Positions 8,077-16,384 of a stretch of 64,000 nt of DNA are shown here, in pieces (position 1 is the first letter of the stretch; every line of letters starts with the position of its first letter). Made by a program: the position numbers and the translations under genes. Below the pieces are notes generated by a model. The model worked only from the letters and a program-made list of their open reading frames with translations, was not told where the DNA came from and made no database searches. The stretch lies in contig ONDP01000006.1 in NCBI GenBank assembly GCA_900316645.1, positions 31,942 through 95,941 on the forward strand. The letters run 5' to 3'. This DNA is from an uncultured Prevotellaceae bacterium (lineage in GTDB: Bacteria > Bacteroidota > Bacteroidia > Bacteroidales > Bacteroidaceae).

Positions 8077-9198
8077 TTATTCCTCGTCAGTGGTAGGGAA
8101 CTCCATCAGATAGGCTTTGATGAATCCGTCAATCTTTCCGTCCATCACTCCGTCAACATCCGATGTCTGGTAATTGGTGCGGTGGTCTTTAACACGACGG
8201 TCGTCAAACACATACGAACGGATTTGCGAACCCCACTCTATCTTCTTCTTGCCAGCCTCTATCTTAGCCTGTGCCTCCAAGCGTTTCTTCATGGCACGGT
8301 CGTAGAGCTGTGAGCGCAGCAGCGCCATTGCACGTTCCTTATTCTTGGGCTGGTCGCGCGTCTCGGTGTTCTCGATGAGTATTTCCTCTTCCTCACCGGT
8401 GTCGGGATCGGTGTACCAATAACGCAGGCGGACTCCCGACTCCACCTTGTTCACATTCTGACCACCGGCACCGCTCGAACGGAAGGTGTCCCACGACAAC
8501 TTGGCGGGGTCAACATACACCTCAATCGTATCGTCAACAAGTGGCGAAACGAAGACAGAAGCAAACGAAGTCATACGCTTACCCTGAGCATTATACGGAC
8601 TCACGCGCACCAGGCGGTGAACACCATTCTCACTCTTCAGATAGCCATAGGCAAACTCGCCACCCTCTATCTGCATCGTGACGCTCTTGATGCCCGCCTC
8701 GTCGCCGTCCTGCAGGTTTGAGATGCTCACCTTGTGTCCATGAGCCTCAGCCCAGCGCTGATACATACGCATGAGCATCTGTGCCCAATCCTGAGCCTCC
8801 GTGCCGCCTGCACCGCTGTTAATCTTGAGGACAGCATCCATCGGGTCTTCCTTCTGGCGCAGCATATTCTTCAGTTCCAGGTCTTCCAGCAGCTGTATCG
8901 CGCGGCGATAGTCGTCATCCACCTCTTCCTCGGTGACCATTTCCTCCTTATAGAAGTCGAAGGCCAGCTGCAACTCGTCGGCAGCATTGCGCACGTCGTT
9001 ATAGCCGTCAATCCATTTCTTGATGGCCTTCACCTTCTTCATCTGCTCTTCGGCACGCTTCTGGTCTTGCCAGAAATCGGGAGCCTGCGTACGCAGGTCT
9101 TCCTCCTCGTATTCTATCTTCTTCTCGTCAATCTTGAGATAGCGGTTCAGTTTCTCCGTTCTATCCAAGACATCTTTTAACTGGTCTTGTGTTATCAT
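8077..9198 (-). CDS. prfB: Peptide chain release factor 2
   Basis: Terminates translation at UGA and UAA. 373 residues with an N-terminal helical domain, then the codon-recognition domain and the GGQ domain (SSGAGGQNVNKVES, about residues 243-256). The tripeptide that in E. coli RF2 reads Ser-Pro-Phe appears as Ser-Pro-Tyr here (VSPYNAQGKRMTSFASVFV, near residue 199). The frame is continuous from MITQDQLKD, so the in-frame UGA with +1 frameshift that autoregulates prfB in many bacteria is absent. The acyl-CoA ligase gene lies 20 bases upstream, so the two are probably co-transcribed, with the small membrane protein and CYTH gene behind. Confidence 0.96.
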   Translation of the reverse strand: MITQDQLKDVLDRTEKLNRYLKIDEKKIEYEEEDLRTQAPDFWQDQKRAEEQMKKVKAIKKWIDGYNDVRNAADELQLAFDFYKEEMVTEEEVDDDYRRAIQLLEDLELKNMLRQKEDPMDAVLKINSGAGGTEAQDWAQMLMRMYQRWAEAHGHKVSISNLQDGDEAGIKSVTMQIEGGEFAYGYLKSENGVHRLVRVSPYNAQGKRMTSFASVFVSPLVDDTIEVYVDPAKLSWDTFRSSGAGGQNVNKVESGVRLRYWYTDPDTGEEEEILIENTETRDQPKNKERAMALLRSQLYDRAMKKRLEAQAKIEAGKKKIEWGSQIRSYVFDDRRVKDHRTNYQTSDVDGVMDGKIDGFIKAYLMEFPTTDEE

Positions 9199-9218
9199 TT
9201 CTCATTCCTCATTTTGAA

Positions 9219-11027
9219 CTAATCGACGTACATTGCATCGATTTGTTCCTTATAGTTCTCATAAAGCACACGACGACGAACTTTCAGGGTATTGGTGAGC
9301 TCGCCCTTCTCCATCGACAGATGATGGGGCAGAAGAGTGAAGCGCTTTACCTGCTCGTAATGAGCCAACTGCTGCTGGAGGGTGTCAATGCGCTCCTTCA
9401 TCATCGTAAGAATCTTCGGGTCGGCACACAGCTGCTCACGATTCTCGAACGGAATGTTCTGGGCACGGGCATATTCCTCTAACAGCGAATAAACAGGCAC
9501 GATGAGTGCCGAGACGAACTTGCGCTGGTCGGCAATGATACATATCTGGTCAATGTATTTGTCCACCAACAGCTTCGACTCTATCATCTGGGGCGCAATG
9601 TATTTACCGTTGGATGTCTTGAACAAGTCCTTGATACGCTCCTTCAGGAACAGTTCGCCGTCTTTCAGATAGCCGGCATCACCCGTCTTGAAATAACCGT
9701 CTTCGGTGAACGACTGCTTCGTGAGGTCTTCACGGTTATAATAGCCCGGAGTGATGGTGGGGCCCTTCAACAGCACCTCACCTTCCTCACTAATCTTGAT
9801 GTCGAGACCTTCTATCACTCTTCCTACGGAACCTACGGTATAAGGCTCTCCGAGATGATCACACGATACGGTGGCCAACGACTCCGTCAAACCATAACCC
9901 ACTATCATGTTAATACCGATGGAATGCACGAATTCCTCGACGTGGGCACTGACAGCAGCACCTGCCGTGGGGAAGAAATGGGCATTCTCAAGACCCAGTT
10001 CCTTGCGGACCAGCGAGAAGACGGTGCGGTTCAGCATCTCGTACTCCAGATGCAACGCCATAGGCGGTTTCTTGCCTAAGCTCAAATACTCGATGTTATG
10101 CTTACGACCAACAGCCAGAGCGTGCATAAAGAGTTTACGCTGCAGCGTGCTGGCATGGTCAATCTTATCCATCACACCCATATACACCTTCTCCCAGAAA
10201 CGGGGCACACTCGACATACACGTGGGATGCGTCTCACGCATCGACTGCTGCACCTCCTGGGGATGCGTGTTCACTATCATCGTGGCTCCCTGTGTCAGTG
10301 AAAGAAGCGCCCATCCGCGCTCAAAGATGTGAGTATAGGGCAGGAAATTCATCACGCGGTCCTTATCCGTCACTGGCACGCACTTTCCATTGGCAACAAA
10401 GGCTGCATGGAACTGCGAGTGAGGCAGGATAACACCCTTCGAATCGCCCGTCGTACCACTGGTGTAGAGAATATTGGCTATATCCTCATAGGTGGCTTCC
10501 TTCTGTCGGGTCTCCACCTCCGACTGACGGGGCAGATTGTCGCCGAGTTTCAGGAAATCGGCAAAATATATAGCATTAGGATCGTGCGAAGAGATATGCA
10601 CCAAGGGGTCGAACACGATAATGCGCTCTAACGTAGGACACAGCGACACCACACGACGTGCACGGTCATACTGGTCCTGTTCGCCAACAAACAGGAAACG
10701 AATCTTGGCGTCGTTAATCATGAACTGTATCTGCTGTTCCGAACTGGTAGCATAAAACGGGATGGTAACAGCGCGCACGCCCCATGCACCGAAATCGCAT
10801 TCCAAGTACTGAACGGAGTTCTGCGAGAATATACCGATATTCTCCTGCACTTTCACACCCAGGTTCAGCAAGGCATTGCTCACCTTCTTTACTGTTTCAG
10901 ACACCTGATTAAATGTCAGCGATTTCCACTCCTTACCCCCGAAATCCTGATAAATCAGCATCTCACGATCCCCATAATGGGCTGCCAAGTCGTGTACCAA
11001 CACCGACAAATGACTATTAATCTGCAT
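9219..11027 (-). CDS. Long-chain fatty acid-CoA ligase (AMP-forming)
   Basis: A 602-residue adenylate-forming ligase of the long-chain type. Motifs: NILYTSGTTGDSKGVILPHS (about residues 186-205), YTHIFERGWALLSL (acyl pocket region typical of long-chain ligases), GYGLTESLATVS (about 373-384), YFKTGDAGYLKDGELFLKER (about 444-463), and a C-terminal domain ending in KRFTLLPHHLSMEKGELTNT with the usual catalytic lysine context. No signal peptide; probably membrane-associated from the cytosol. A TACCTTTG promoter box lies 24 bases upstream of the start. Relatives feed fatty acids into phospholipid and other acyl-lipid synthesis; the exact chain length cannot be inferred. Confidence 0.92.
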   Translation of the reverse strand: MQINSHLSVLVHDLAAHYGDREMLIYQDFGGKEWKSLTFNQVSETVKKVSNALLNLGVKVQENIGIFSQNSVQYLECDFGAWGVRAVTIPFYATSSEQQIQFMINDAKIRFLFVGEQDQYDRARRVVSLCPTLERIIVFDPLVHISSHDPNAIYFADFLKLGDNLPRQSEVETRQKEATYEDIANILYTSGTTGDSKGVILPHSQFHAAFVANGKCVPVTDKDRVMNFLPYTHIFERGWALLSLTQGATMIVNTHPQEVQQSMRETHPTCMSSVPRFWEKVYMGVMDKIDHASTLQRKLFMHALAVGRKHNIEYLSLGKKPPMALHLEYEMLNRTVFSLVRKELGLENAHFFPTAGAAVSAHVEEFVHSIGINMIVGYGLTESLATVSCDHLGEPYTVGSVGRVIEGLDIKISEEGEVLLKGPTITPGYYNREDLTKQSFTEDGYFKTGDAGYLKDGELFLKERIKDLFKTSNGKYIAPQMIESKLLVDKYIDQICIIADQRKFVSALIVPVYSLLEEYARAQNIPFENREQLCADPKILTMMKERIDTLQQQLAHYEQVKRFTLLPHHLSMEKGELTNTLKVRRRVLYENYKEQIDAMYVD

Positions 11028-11050
11028 AAGCTATATATATTAATTAGGTG

Positions 11051-11058
11051 CAAAGGTA
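11051..11058 (-). promoter_or_regulatory. -7 box of the acyl-CoA ligase/prfB promoter
   Basis: Reads TACCTTTG on the minus strand, the Bacteroidota -7 consensus TAnnTTTG, 24 bases before the ATG. The expected -33 position falls inside the heptamer array at 11068-11102 and shows no clear TTTG. Confidence 0.7.
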
Positions 11059-11067
11059 CAAAAAAAA

Positions 11068-11102
11068 AGTGAAAAGTGAAAAGCGAAAAGTGAAAAGTGA
11101 AG
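11068..11102 (+). repeat. Five tandem agtgaaa-type heptamers
   Basis: Units agtgaaa, agtgaaa, agcgaaa, agtgaaa, agtgaag run without interruption between the divergent acyl-CoA ligase and FetB-like genes, where the ligase -33 element should be. Confidence 0.88.
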
Positions 11103-11151
11103 AAAAACAAAGAAAACATTCATTTCTTTCGGTTTTTCTCTAAATTTACAC

Positions 11152-11159
11152 TACCTTTG
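11152..11159 (+). promoter_or_regulatory. -7 box upstream of the FetB-like gene
   Basis: TACCTTTG on the plus strand, 33 bases before the ATG at 11193. No convincing -33 TTTG at the right distance. Confidence 0.6.
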
Positions 11160-11192
11160 CTACATCATTAATGCAAAATTAAAACAAGACTT

Positions 11193-11858
11193 ATGTTTGT
11201 ATCAGAGATTTCTTTATGGGGAGCAGCTCTTGTAGCGTGCATCGTCATCATAGCATCAATAGCATTGGCTATAGCCGACTGGCAGATGCTGAAGCGAATG
11301 CTGACAATATTCGGAGCAACAGTGGCACAGATGGCTATTGTTGTAGCCGTTGTCTGTGTAGTCAATCTCACTCATGCCTGGTGGTCCTATCTGCTATGGT
11401 TCGTGCTGGTATTGGCTTTGTCCATCTGCTGGTGCCTCTATCCGCTGCAGAGCCAGTGGCGAAAGATGCTGTGGCCCGTTAGCTTGGCAATGCTCGCAGG
11501 TAGCATCGTGGTGGGAGGCAGTATCATATTGATGCTGCCCATCAGTGTGTTTCTGTCGATTTATTCAGTACTGATGGCGTGTATGACGGCTTCGCTCATG
11601 CAGACCATGATAAGACACCAGACCAACCAGCAGAAGCCCGAGGCTGTGCGCGACGACATGTTCCACCAAGTAAGAAATCTTGCCCAGCCGTTGGTTATGG
11701 TCATCCCGATGCTCTATGCCGGTATGCTGCTGGGCGGCGTTCCCTACCTTGAAGGATTGCTCGCCACACTATTGTTAGTTGCCGCCTCCTTCGTCGCCAA
11801 TATCTTAGCAGGCATCATCGCGTTAAAGACGCTCCAGAACAGCTATCGAAAGAGATAA
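11193..11858 (+). CDS. Polytopic membrane protein resembling FetB/UPF0014 ABC permeases
   Basis: A 221-residue integral membrane protein with about six to seven hydrophobic spans (near residues 8-30, 40-60, 66-83, 92-112, 115-135, 165-182, 185-207). A basic loop (QTMIRHQTNQQKPEAVRDDM, about 137-156) precedes the penultimate spans. This layout, and the short GGVPYLEGLLATLLLVAAS stretch, recall the FetB/YbbM family of iron-exporter-like permeases, but similarity is weak and the family is usually about 250-260 residues. No ATP-binding partner gene is adjacent: the neighbours are the divergent acyl-CoA ligase and the convergent SpoIIE phosphatase. The permease label is tentative; the membrane location is secure. 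Confidence 0.5.
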   Translation: MFVSEISLWGAALVACIVIIASIALAIADWQMLKRMLTIFGATVAQMAIVVAVVCVVNLTHAWWSYLLWFVLVLALSICWCLYPLQSQWRKMLWPVSLAMLAGSIVVGGSIILMLPISVFLSIYSVLMACMTASLMQTMIRHQTNQQKPEAVRDDMFHQVRNLAQPLVMVIPMLYAGMLLGGVPYLEGLLATLLLVAASFVANILAGIIALKTLQNSYRKR

Positions 11859-11893
11859 AGGACTTCTTCAATTCTTTCCACGCCCCCACGCAA

Positions 11894-11957
11894 AATTCCC
11901 CACCTTGGGACTGTTTTAGTCCCAGGGTGGGAATTTTATAGTCCCAAGGTGGGAATT
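11894..11957. repeat. Inverted plus direct repeat of agtccca(a/g)ggtgggaatt
   Basis: The unit at 11918-11935 pairs with its near-exact reverse complement at 11894-11912 across a 5-base loop, and is repeated directly at 11940-11957. The hairpin could end transcripts of the upstream gene, but no long U tract follows. It directly precedes the 21-bp tandem array. Confidence 0.8.
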
Positions 11958-11977
11958 ATTTTTATTCCGGCAGTAAC

Positions 11978-12102
11978 GAAAAATAAGTCCGCATTAAAAA
12001 ATAATAGTTCCGTATTAATGGATAACATGCCCTTATTGATGAATAACATGCCCTTATTGATGGATAACATGCCTTTATTGATGAATAAGGTGCCTTTATT
12101 GC
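11978..12102 (+). repeat. 21-bp tandem array (four good units, two degenerate)
   Basis: Four units of 21 bases at 12019-12102 with core ataacatgcccttatt, preceded by two diverged units at 11978-12018 that keep the spacing. Each good unit holds an imperfect dyad (aataa...ttatt around gggcatg when read on the minus strand). The same unit, inverted, forms a second array at 63776-63859. Read in the direction of the neighbouring SpoIIE gene, the array begins about 30 bases after its stop codon. Confidence 0.9.
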
Positions 12103-12132
12103 AAGACCATTATCACTTTATAACTTAAACAA

Positions 12133-14115
12133 CTAAACAAACCGGATAGCCAGCATGGTGAGGTCGTCACTCTGTTCGGCTGAGCCTACGAAATCGTGGA
12201 CGGATTGATTCATAAGAGTGATGAGGTCGGCAGGACGGGTAATGAGGTTGGTGATGGACGACCAGGCTACGGCATGGACGCGCTCGTCGCCAAACTGCTG
12301 ATGATTGACGTCTTCGGCCTCGTTCAAGCCATCTGTAAACAGGAAGATGGTGGCACCATGAGGGAGTGTGGTCTCCTGGAGAGAGAACTCGCAGTCGGGT
12401 ATGATGCCTACAACCAGATTGGGATCGCACTGCATTTCCGTGACTTTATCGCTCACAATCAATGGGGGATTGTGTCCTCCGTTGCAATAGCGCAGGCGCC
12501 CTGTCTTGAGGTCGAGCATTCCGACGAACAGGGTGACAAACATGCCGGTGTCGTTGTTTTCGACAAGGGCATCGTTGATGGCACGAACGATGGTATTGGG
12601 CTCAGAGACGTGAGCCGCAATGTTGCGGAAGAGCGATCGGGTGACAGCCATGACCAACGAGGCAGGTATGCCCTTGCCCGATACGTCGCCAATGCAGAAG
12701 AACAGCTGATCGTCGCAAATGAAGAAGTCGAAGAGGTCGCCTCCGACGGCTTTTGCCGGTGTCAGCATGCCATAGATATCTACATCGGTGCGCTGCGGAA
12801 AGGTCTTCGGCAACATTGACATCTGTATGTTGTGGGCAATATTCAGCTCGCTTTCGATGGTGGCTTTCTGGGCTGTGGAGGTCTGCAGCTCGTCGATATA
12901 CTGTGTGAGCGAGTGCTGCATCTCTTCGAAGGAGTCGCGCAGCAGCCGTATCTCGTCGTGGCTCTTGATTTTGGGCAGCGGAGTGTCGAATTTTCCCTGT
13001 GCCACCTCTTCAGTGGCCTGTGCCAGCGTCTTGAGGGGTTTGACAGCACGACGAATGCCAAAGAAACTAGCAAAAAAGACCACTATCAGGGCTATTATGA
13101 TGAGGAAGAGCAGGATGCTGACGAATCCGTAGCCTACGAACTTGAAGGAGAGTTCGGGTACGGAGACACCCAAGCCCCATCCTGTTTCGGTGATAGGAGC
13201 ATAGAACAGGTATGAGTTGATGCCTTCAATTTGCAATACATGGTCGTCGTCGCTGCCATAATAGCTGCCCTGATTGCCCGAGAGCATCAGGTGTCCGGCA
13301 TGAACGGCCAGTGTGTCGGATTGTTTTCTGGCATAGTCGAAATAGTTTTCCTTGAGGATTCTCGCTGTATCAGGGTGGCTGACATAGACACCGTCGTTAT
13401 CGATGATGAAGGTGTAGGAATAGGCTCCCTTGAAATCGACACCGGCACCACCTGTCCACCAATTGAGACGCATCTCTATCCCCGACATCGCTTCTTTCAG
13501 GAAAGTAAGCGAGAGGTCGGACGTGATGACTGCCACCACCTTGCCAGAGCGGTCGTGGACGGGCTGCATGTAGGACACCAGCGGTGTTTCCCTATCGACA
13601 CAATCAACATAAGGTTTTGTCCAAAAGCCTTCTTCGCTGGCTAGTGCTTTCTGTATGTCGGCTTCTTGCAGGTAGTCGTGTTGCGAATCGCCTGCATAGC
13701 CCGTAATGACGTTGCCCACACTGTCGCGTCGGGCATAGGGTGCATACCAGCGTCCCTTCTGCGGATAATAGTCGGCAACAAAGGAGATGCCGATGCACTG
13801 CAGGTGGGGGTTGATTTCCACCACTCGTTTCAGTATGTCGTGAAATCGGTCGGGACGGTCGAGATGTTCCTCCAGGTTGCTTACATTATTAATAGTAGCC
13901 AGACGGACGTTGGACACGATTTCGCTAATCTCCTTGCTGGTTCTGACACAGAAAGTGCTATGGCGCATCACCGACTCGGTGTTGAGCACTGCCCATGACA
14001 CCTGGTAAATCAAATAAATAGCTCCACCCATAACGATGGAAAGCGTGAGAACCAGCCGCCAAGAAAGCTTGTTGGCAAAGGAGTGTATGTGGAAAAAACG
14101 AGTAATAGATTTCAT
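12133..14115 (-). CDS. Membrane sensor phosphatase: Cache-HAMP-SpoIIE (RsbU-like)
   Basis: A 660-residue inner-membrane sensor. Order of parts: a cytosolic N-terminus, TM1 (about residues 19-40), a long extracytoplasmic dCache-like sensor (about 41-320), TM2 (about 325-352), HAMP linker (RRAVKPLKTLAQATEEVAQG through the HDEIRLLRDSFEEM region, about 355-410), coiled-coil, then a PP2C/SpoIIE phosphatase domain (about 430-660) with VGGDLFDFF, FCIGDVSGKGIPASLV, NGGHNPPL and FLFTDGLNEAED, whose Asp residues bind the two metals. SpoIIE phosphatases dephosphorylate anti-sigma-factor antagonists in partner-switching systems. No STAS or HATPase partner is adjacent, so the target is unknown. It is divergent from ung with overlapping promoters. 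Confidence 0.9.
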   Translation of the reverse strand: MKSITRFFHIHSFANKLSWRLVLTLSIVMGGAIYLIYQVSWAVLNTESVMRHSTFCVRTSKEISEIVSNVRLATINNVSNLEEHLDRPDRFHDILKRVVEINPHLQCIGISFVADYYPQKGRWYAPYARRDSVGNVITGYAGDSQHDYLQEADIQKALASEEGFWTKPYVDCVDRETPLVSYMQPVHDRSGKVVAVITSDLSLTFLKEAMSGIEMRLNWWTGGAGVDFKGAYSYTFIIDNDGVYVSHPDTARILKENYFDYARKQSDTLAVHAGHLMLSGNQGSYYGSDDDHVLQIEGINSYLFYAPITETGWGLGVSVPELSFKFVGYGFVSILLFLIIIALIVVFFASFFGIRRAVKPLKTLAQATEEVAQGKFDTPLPKIKSHDEIRLLRDSFEEMQHSLTQYIDELQTSTAQKATIESELNIAHNIQMSMLPKTFPQRTDVDIYGMLTPAKAVGGDLFDFFICDDQLFFCIGDVSGKGIPASLVMAVTRSLFRNIAAHVSEPNTIVRAINDALVENNDTGMFVTLFVGMLDLKTGRLRYCNGGHNPPLIVSDKVTEMQCDPNLVVGIIPDCEFSLQETTLPHGATIFLFTDGLNEAEDVNHQQFGDERVHAVAWSSITNLITRPADLITLMNQSVHDFVGSAEQSDDLTMLAIRFV

Positions 14116-14130
14116 AAGCTATCAGTTTGC

Positions 14131-14161
14131 TTGCAAAAGTACAAAAAAAGTTATAACTTTG
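14131..14161 (+). promoter_or_regulatory. Promoter of ung
   Basis: TTG at 14131-14133, 20 bases, then TAACTTTG at 14154-14161; the start codon is at 14181. It is interlocked with the divergent SpoIIE promoter. Confidence 0.65.
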
Positions 14162-14165
14162 CAAA
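14134..14165 (-). promoter_or_regulatory. Promoter of the SpoIIE phosphatase gene
   Basis: On the minus strand TTTG (14165-14162), exactly 20 bases, then TACTTTTG (14141-14134), a full match to the Bacteroidota promoter form. The start codon is 18 bases further on. Its -33 touches the -7 of ung. Confidence 0.75.
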
Positions 14166-14180
14166 CAAAATCAGAAAGAA

Positions 14181-14849
14181 ATGGCACAGGTACAAATTGA
14201 GGAATCGTGGAAAGCGCAGTTGCAGGGCGAATTTGAGAAGCCTTACTTCCAACAACTGACTGCTGCTGTCAGACAGGAATATATGCAGACAACATGCTAT
14301 CCACCAGGGAACTTGATTTTCAATGCCTTCAACCTCTGTCCGTTCGACAAGGTGAAGGTGGTGATTATCGGACAAGACCCTTATCATGAGCCGGGGCAGG
14401 CCCACGGACTGAGTTTTTCGGTGCAGGACGGTGTGCAGTTTCCACCCTCTTTGCAAAATATTTTCAAAGAGATTCAGAACGATTTAGGCAAACCGGTTCC
14501 CACGACGGGTAATCTGACGCGATGGGCTGAGCAGGGGGTGCTGCTGCTGAATGCCACGCTGTCGGTGAGAGCCCATCAGGCTAACAGTCATAGTGCGCTG
14601 GGATGGCAGAAGTTTACCGATGCCGCCATACAGGCACTGGCCTCGCAGCGCAACCATCTGGTGTACATGCTGTGGGGCGGCTATGCGCGATCTAAATCGT
14701 ATATGATTGACAAAGCGCAAAACCTTGTGTTGGAGTCGGTTCACCCGTCGCCACTCTCAGCCAATCGCGGAGGATGGTTCGGTCAGCACCAGTTCTCGCG
14801 TTGTAATGAATATCTGCAGGCAAACGGGCTTGCGCCAATCAATTGGTAG
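14181..14849 (+). CDS. ung: Uracil-DNA glycosylase (family 1)
   Basis: Removes uracil from DNA to start base-excision repair. The 222-residue protein has all family-1 motifs: GQDPYHEPGQAHGLSFSV (about residues 64-81, with the water-activating Asp in QDPYH), LLLNATLSVRAHQANSH, and HPSPLSANRGGWFG (about 187-200, catalytic His and the minor-groove leucine loop). Normal length, no extra domains. The window also encodes a dUTPase and a dGTPase-like hydrolase, so uracil exclusion from DNA is covered by two different routes. The DUF3109 gene follows 31 bases downstream and may be co-transcribed. Confidence 0.97.
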   Translation: MAQVQIEESWKAQLQGEFEKPYFQQLTAAVRQEYMQTTCYPPGNLIFNAFNLCPFDKVKVVIIGQDPYHEPGQAHGLSFSVQDGVQFPPSLQNIFKEIQNDLGKPVPTTGNLTRWAEQGVLLLNATLSVRAHQANSHSALGWQKFTDAAIQALASQRNHLVYMLWGGYARSKSYMIDKAQNLVLESVHPSPLSANRGGWFGQHQFSRCNEYLQANGLAPINW

Positions 14850-14880
14850 AAAGTTAAAGTATTTAAGGAAGTTAAGCCAA

Positions 14881-15489
14881 ATGAACATTCCCCCTATCAT
14901 AGACGTCGCCGGCGTACTGATTTCGTCAGAACTTTTTACCGATTTTTTTTGTTGTGACTACGAGAAGTGTAAAGGAATCTGTTGTGTGGAAGGTGACGCT
15001 GGTGCCCCTGTGACGCTTGACGAGATTGCGGCGATGGAGGATGCACTGGACGGGGTGTGGCATGAGCTGTCGGCTTCGGCACAGAGCGTCATCGACCGCC
15101 AGGGTGTGGCCTATGCCGACCAGGACGGCGACATGGTGACGAGTATTGTGAGGGGGAAGGAATGTGTGTTTGCCAGATGTACGGAGGACGGTTGCTGGTT
15201 GTGCATGCTGGAAAAGGTGTATCGCGACAAGCAAAAGACCAACATCCAACAGCCAACGGACTTTATCAAGCCCATCAGTTGTGCATTGTATCCTATTCGG
15301 GAGAAAACGTTCAGCAACGGGACGACAGGACTCAACTATAACCGTTGGGCCATCTGCCACGATGCTGTGGAAAAGGGAAAGGCGCTGCACATGCGTGTTT
15401 ACCAGTTCTTGAAGGAACCGTTGATTCGTAGGTTTGGCAAGGAATGGTATGACGAACTCTGCGAAGTGGCCCGTCAATTTAATCTTTAG
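14881..15489 (+). CDS. DUF3109 family cysteine-rich protein
   Basis: A 202-residue cytosolic protein of the DUF3109 family, whose function is unknown. Cysteines are clustered as in metal-binding YkgJ-like proteins: FFCCDYEKCKGICCVEGDAG near the N-terminus, CVFARCTEDGCWLC around residues 95-108, and ISCALYPIR followed by AICHDAVEKG. Start chosen at MNIPPIID because the family begins there; the frame is open further upstream but that stretch overlaps ung and looks like out-of-frame ung sequence. Its last 11 bases overlap the convergent AraC gene. A bound iron-sulfur or zinc centre is plausible but not shown. Confidence 0.85.
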   Translation: MNIPPIIDVAGVLISSELFTDFFCCDYEKCKGICCVEGDAGAPVTLDEIAAMEDALDGVWHELSASAQSVIDRQGVAYADQDGDMVTSIVRGKECVFARCTEDGCWLCMLEKVYRDKQKTNIQQPTDFIKPISCALYPIREKTFSNGTTGLNYNRWAICHDAVEKGKALHMRVYQFLKEPLIRRFGKEWYDELCEVARQFNL

Positions 15490-16384
15490 TGTGCAACTCG
15501 GCATTCTTCCTGTAATCGGAAGGACTGACACCTACATGCTCCTTGAAATATTTCGAGAAGAAAGACTGGTTGGGGAAATGCAGTTCTTCGGTGATTTCCT
15601 TGATGCTTTTCGTCGAGTTCTTGAGCAACACACGGATTTCCAATACCACATAGTCGTCAATCCACTCATTAGGTGTACGCTTGCTAATGAGTTTGATGGC
15701 CTCGGAAAGATATTTCGGGGTGAGGCATAACTGTTTGGCATACCAATTGACGCGTCGCTCGGTGCGGAAATGCTCGCCCAGCAGTCGGATGAACTGGGAA
15801 AAGATGACGTCGTGACGCGTCATAGACTTCGACTCCTGCTGTTCTACGCGCCAGATGACATTGCTCATGTCGTAGAACATTGCCAGCAACAGGGCCTTCA
15901 CCAGACCAGTGCGGTAGTGGTTCTGCTGGTCGCTCATTTTCCGACGGATGGTATAGAAGTAATTGCTATACACCTGTATCTCGCCCGGGGTAAGCGACAC
16001 GACGGGGTTTTGCATGGAGAAGAGCAATAGCGACGATACGTTCTGCACGTTCTGCACAAAACCATGATAGTATCGGGGGGTGAGCATGATGCACAGACAT
16101 TCGAAATCGGGCGACGTGGTGTAATGATCGACAATGTGCTTGGCTGAGATAAACATGAGGTCGCCAGGCTTCACATCCAGTTCCTTGGTATCGATGGAAT
16201 AGTGGGCGCTTCCCTGCTTGCAGAGTGCCATGAGAATGAAGTTCACACGCGTAGGCTCGTGGGGAATGGGAGCGTCGGCAATACAATCGGTGAGGACGAG
16301 TCCTTCGTCCATATATTCGGCATTGCCCATTCTGCAAAAGTCTTCGAGATGGGCATCATTAATCGTCTTGTTCTTCTTTACCAT
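15479..16384 (-). CDS. AraC-family transcriptional regulator
   Basis: A 301-residue one-component regulator. The N-terminal part has the AraC-type cupin pattern ([20 protein letters not shown], about residues 62-81), and the C-terminal 100 residues form two helix-turn-helix units ([20 protein letters not shown], then [20 protein letters not shown], ending in [10 protein letters not shown]). Its start overlaps the end of the GH95 gene by 7 bases, so both are made from one transcript. The simplest reading is a regulator that senses a product of fucoside breakdown or otherwise controls that operon. The inducer is not predictable. Its 3' end overlaps the convergent DUF3109 gene. Confidence 0.92.
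   Translation of the reverse strand: MVKKNKTINDAHLEDFCRMGNAEYMDEGLVLTDCIADAPIPHEPTRVNFILMALCKQGSAHYSIDTKELDVKPGDLMFISAKHIVDHYTTSPDFECLCIMLTPRYYHGFVQNVQNVSSLLLFSMQNPVVSLTPGEIQVYSNYFYTIRRKMSDQQNHYRTGLVKALLLAMFYDMSNVIWRVEQQESKSMTRHDVIFSQFIRLLGEHFRTERRVNWYAKQLCLTPKYLSEAIKLISKRTPNEWIDDYVVLEIRVLLKNSTKSIKEITEELHFPNQSFFSKYFKEHVGVSPSDYRKNAELHTKD

Noticed and set aside
12019-12102. CRISPR array
   Set aside because: The units are contiguous 21-mers with no unique spacers, and no cas gene is present.
14707-14880. N-terminal extension of the DUF3109 gene
   Set aside because: It is the +1-frame reading of the ung 3' end; the family start is at 14881.
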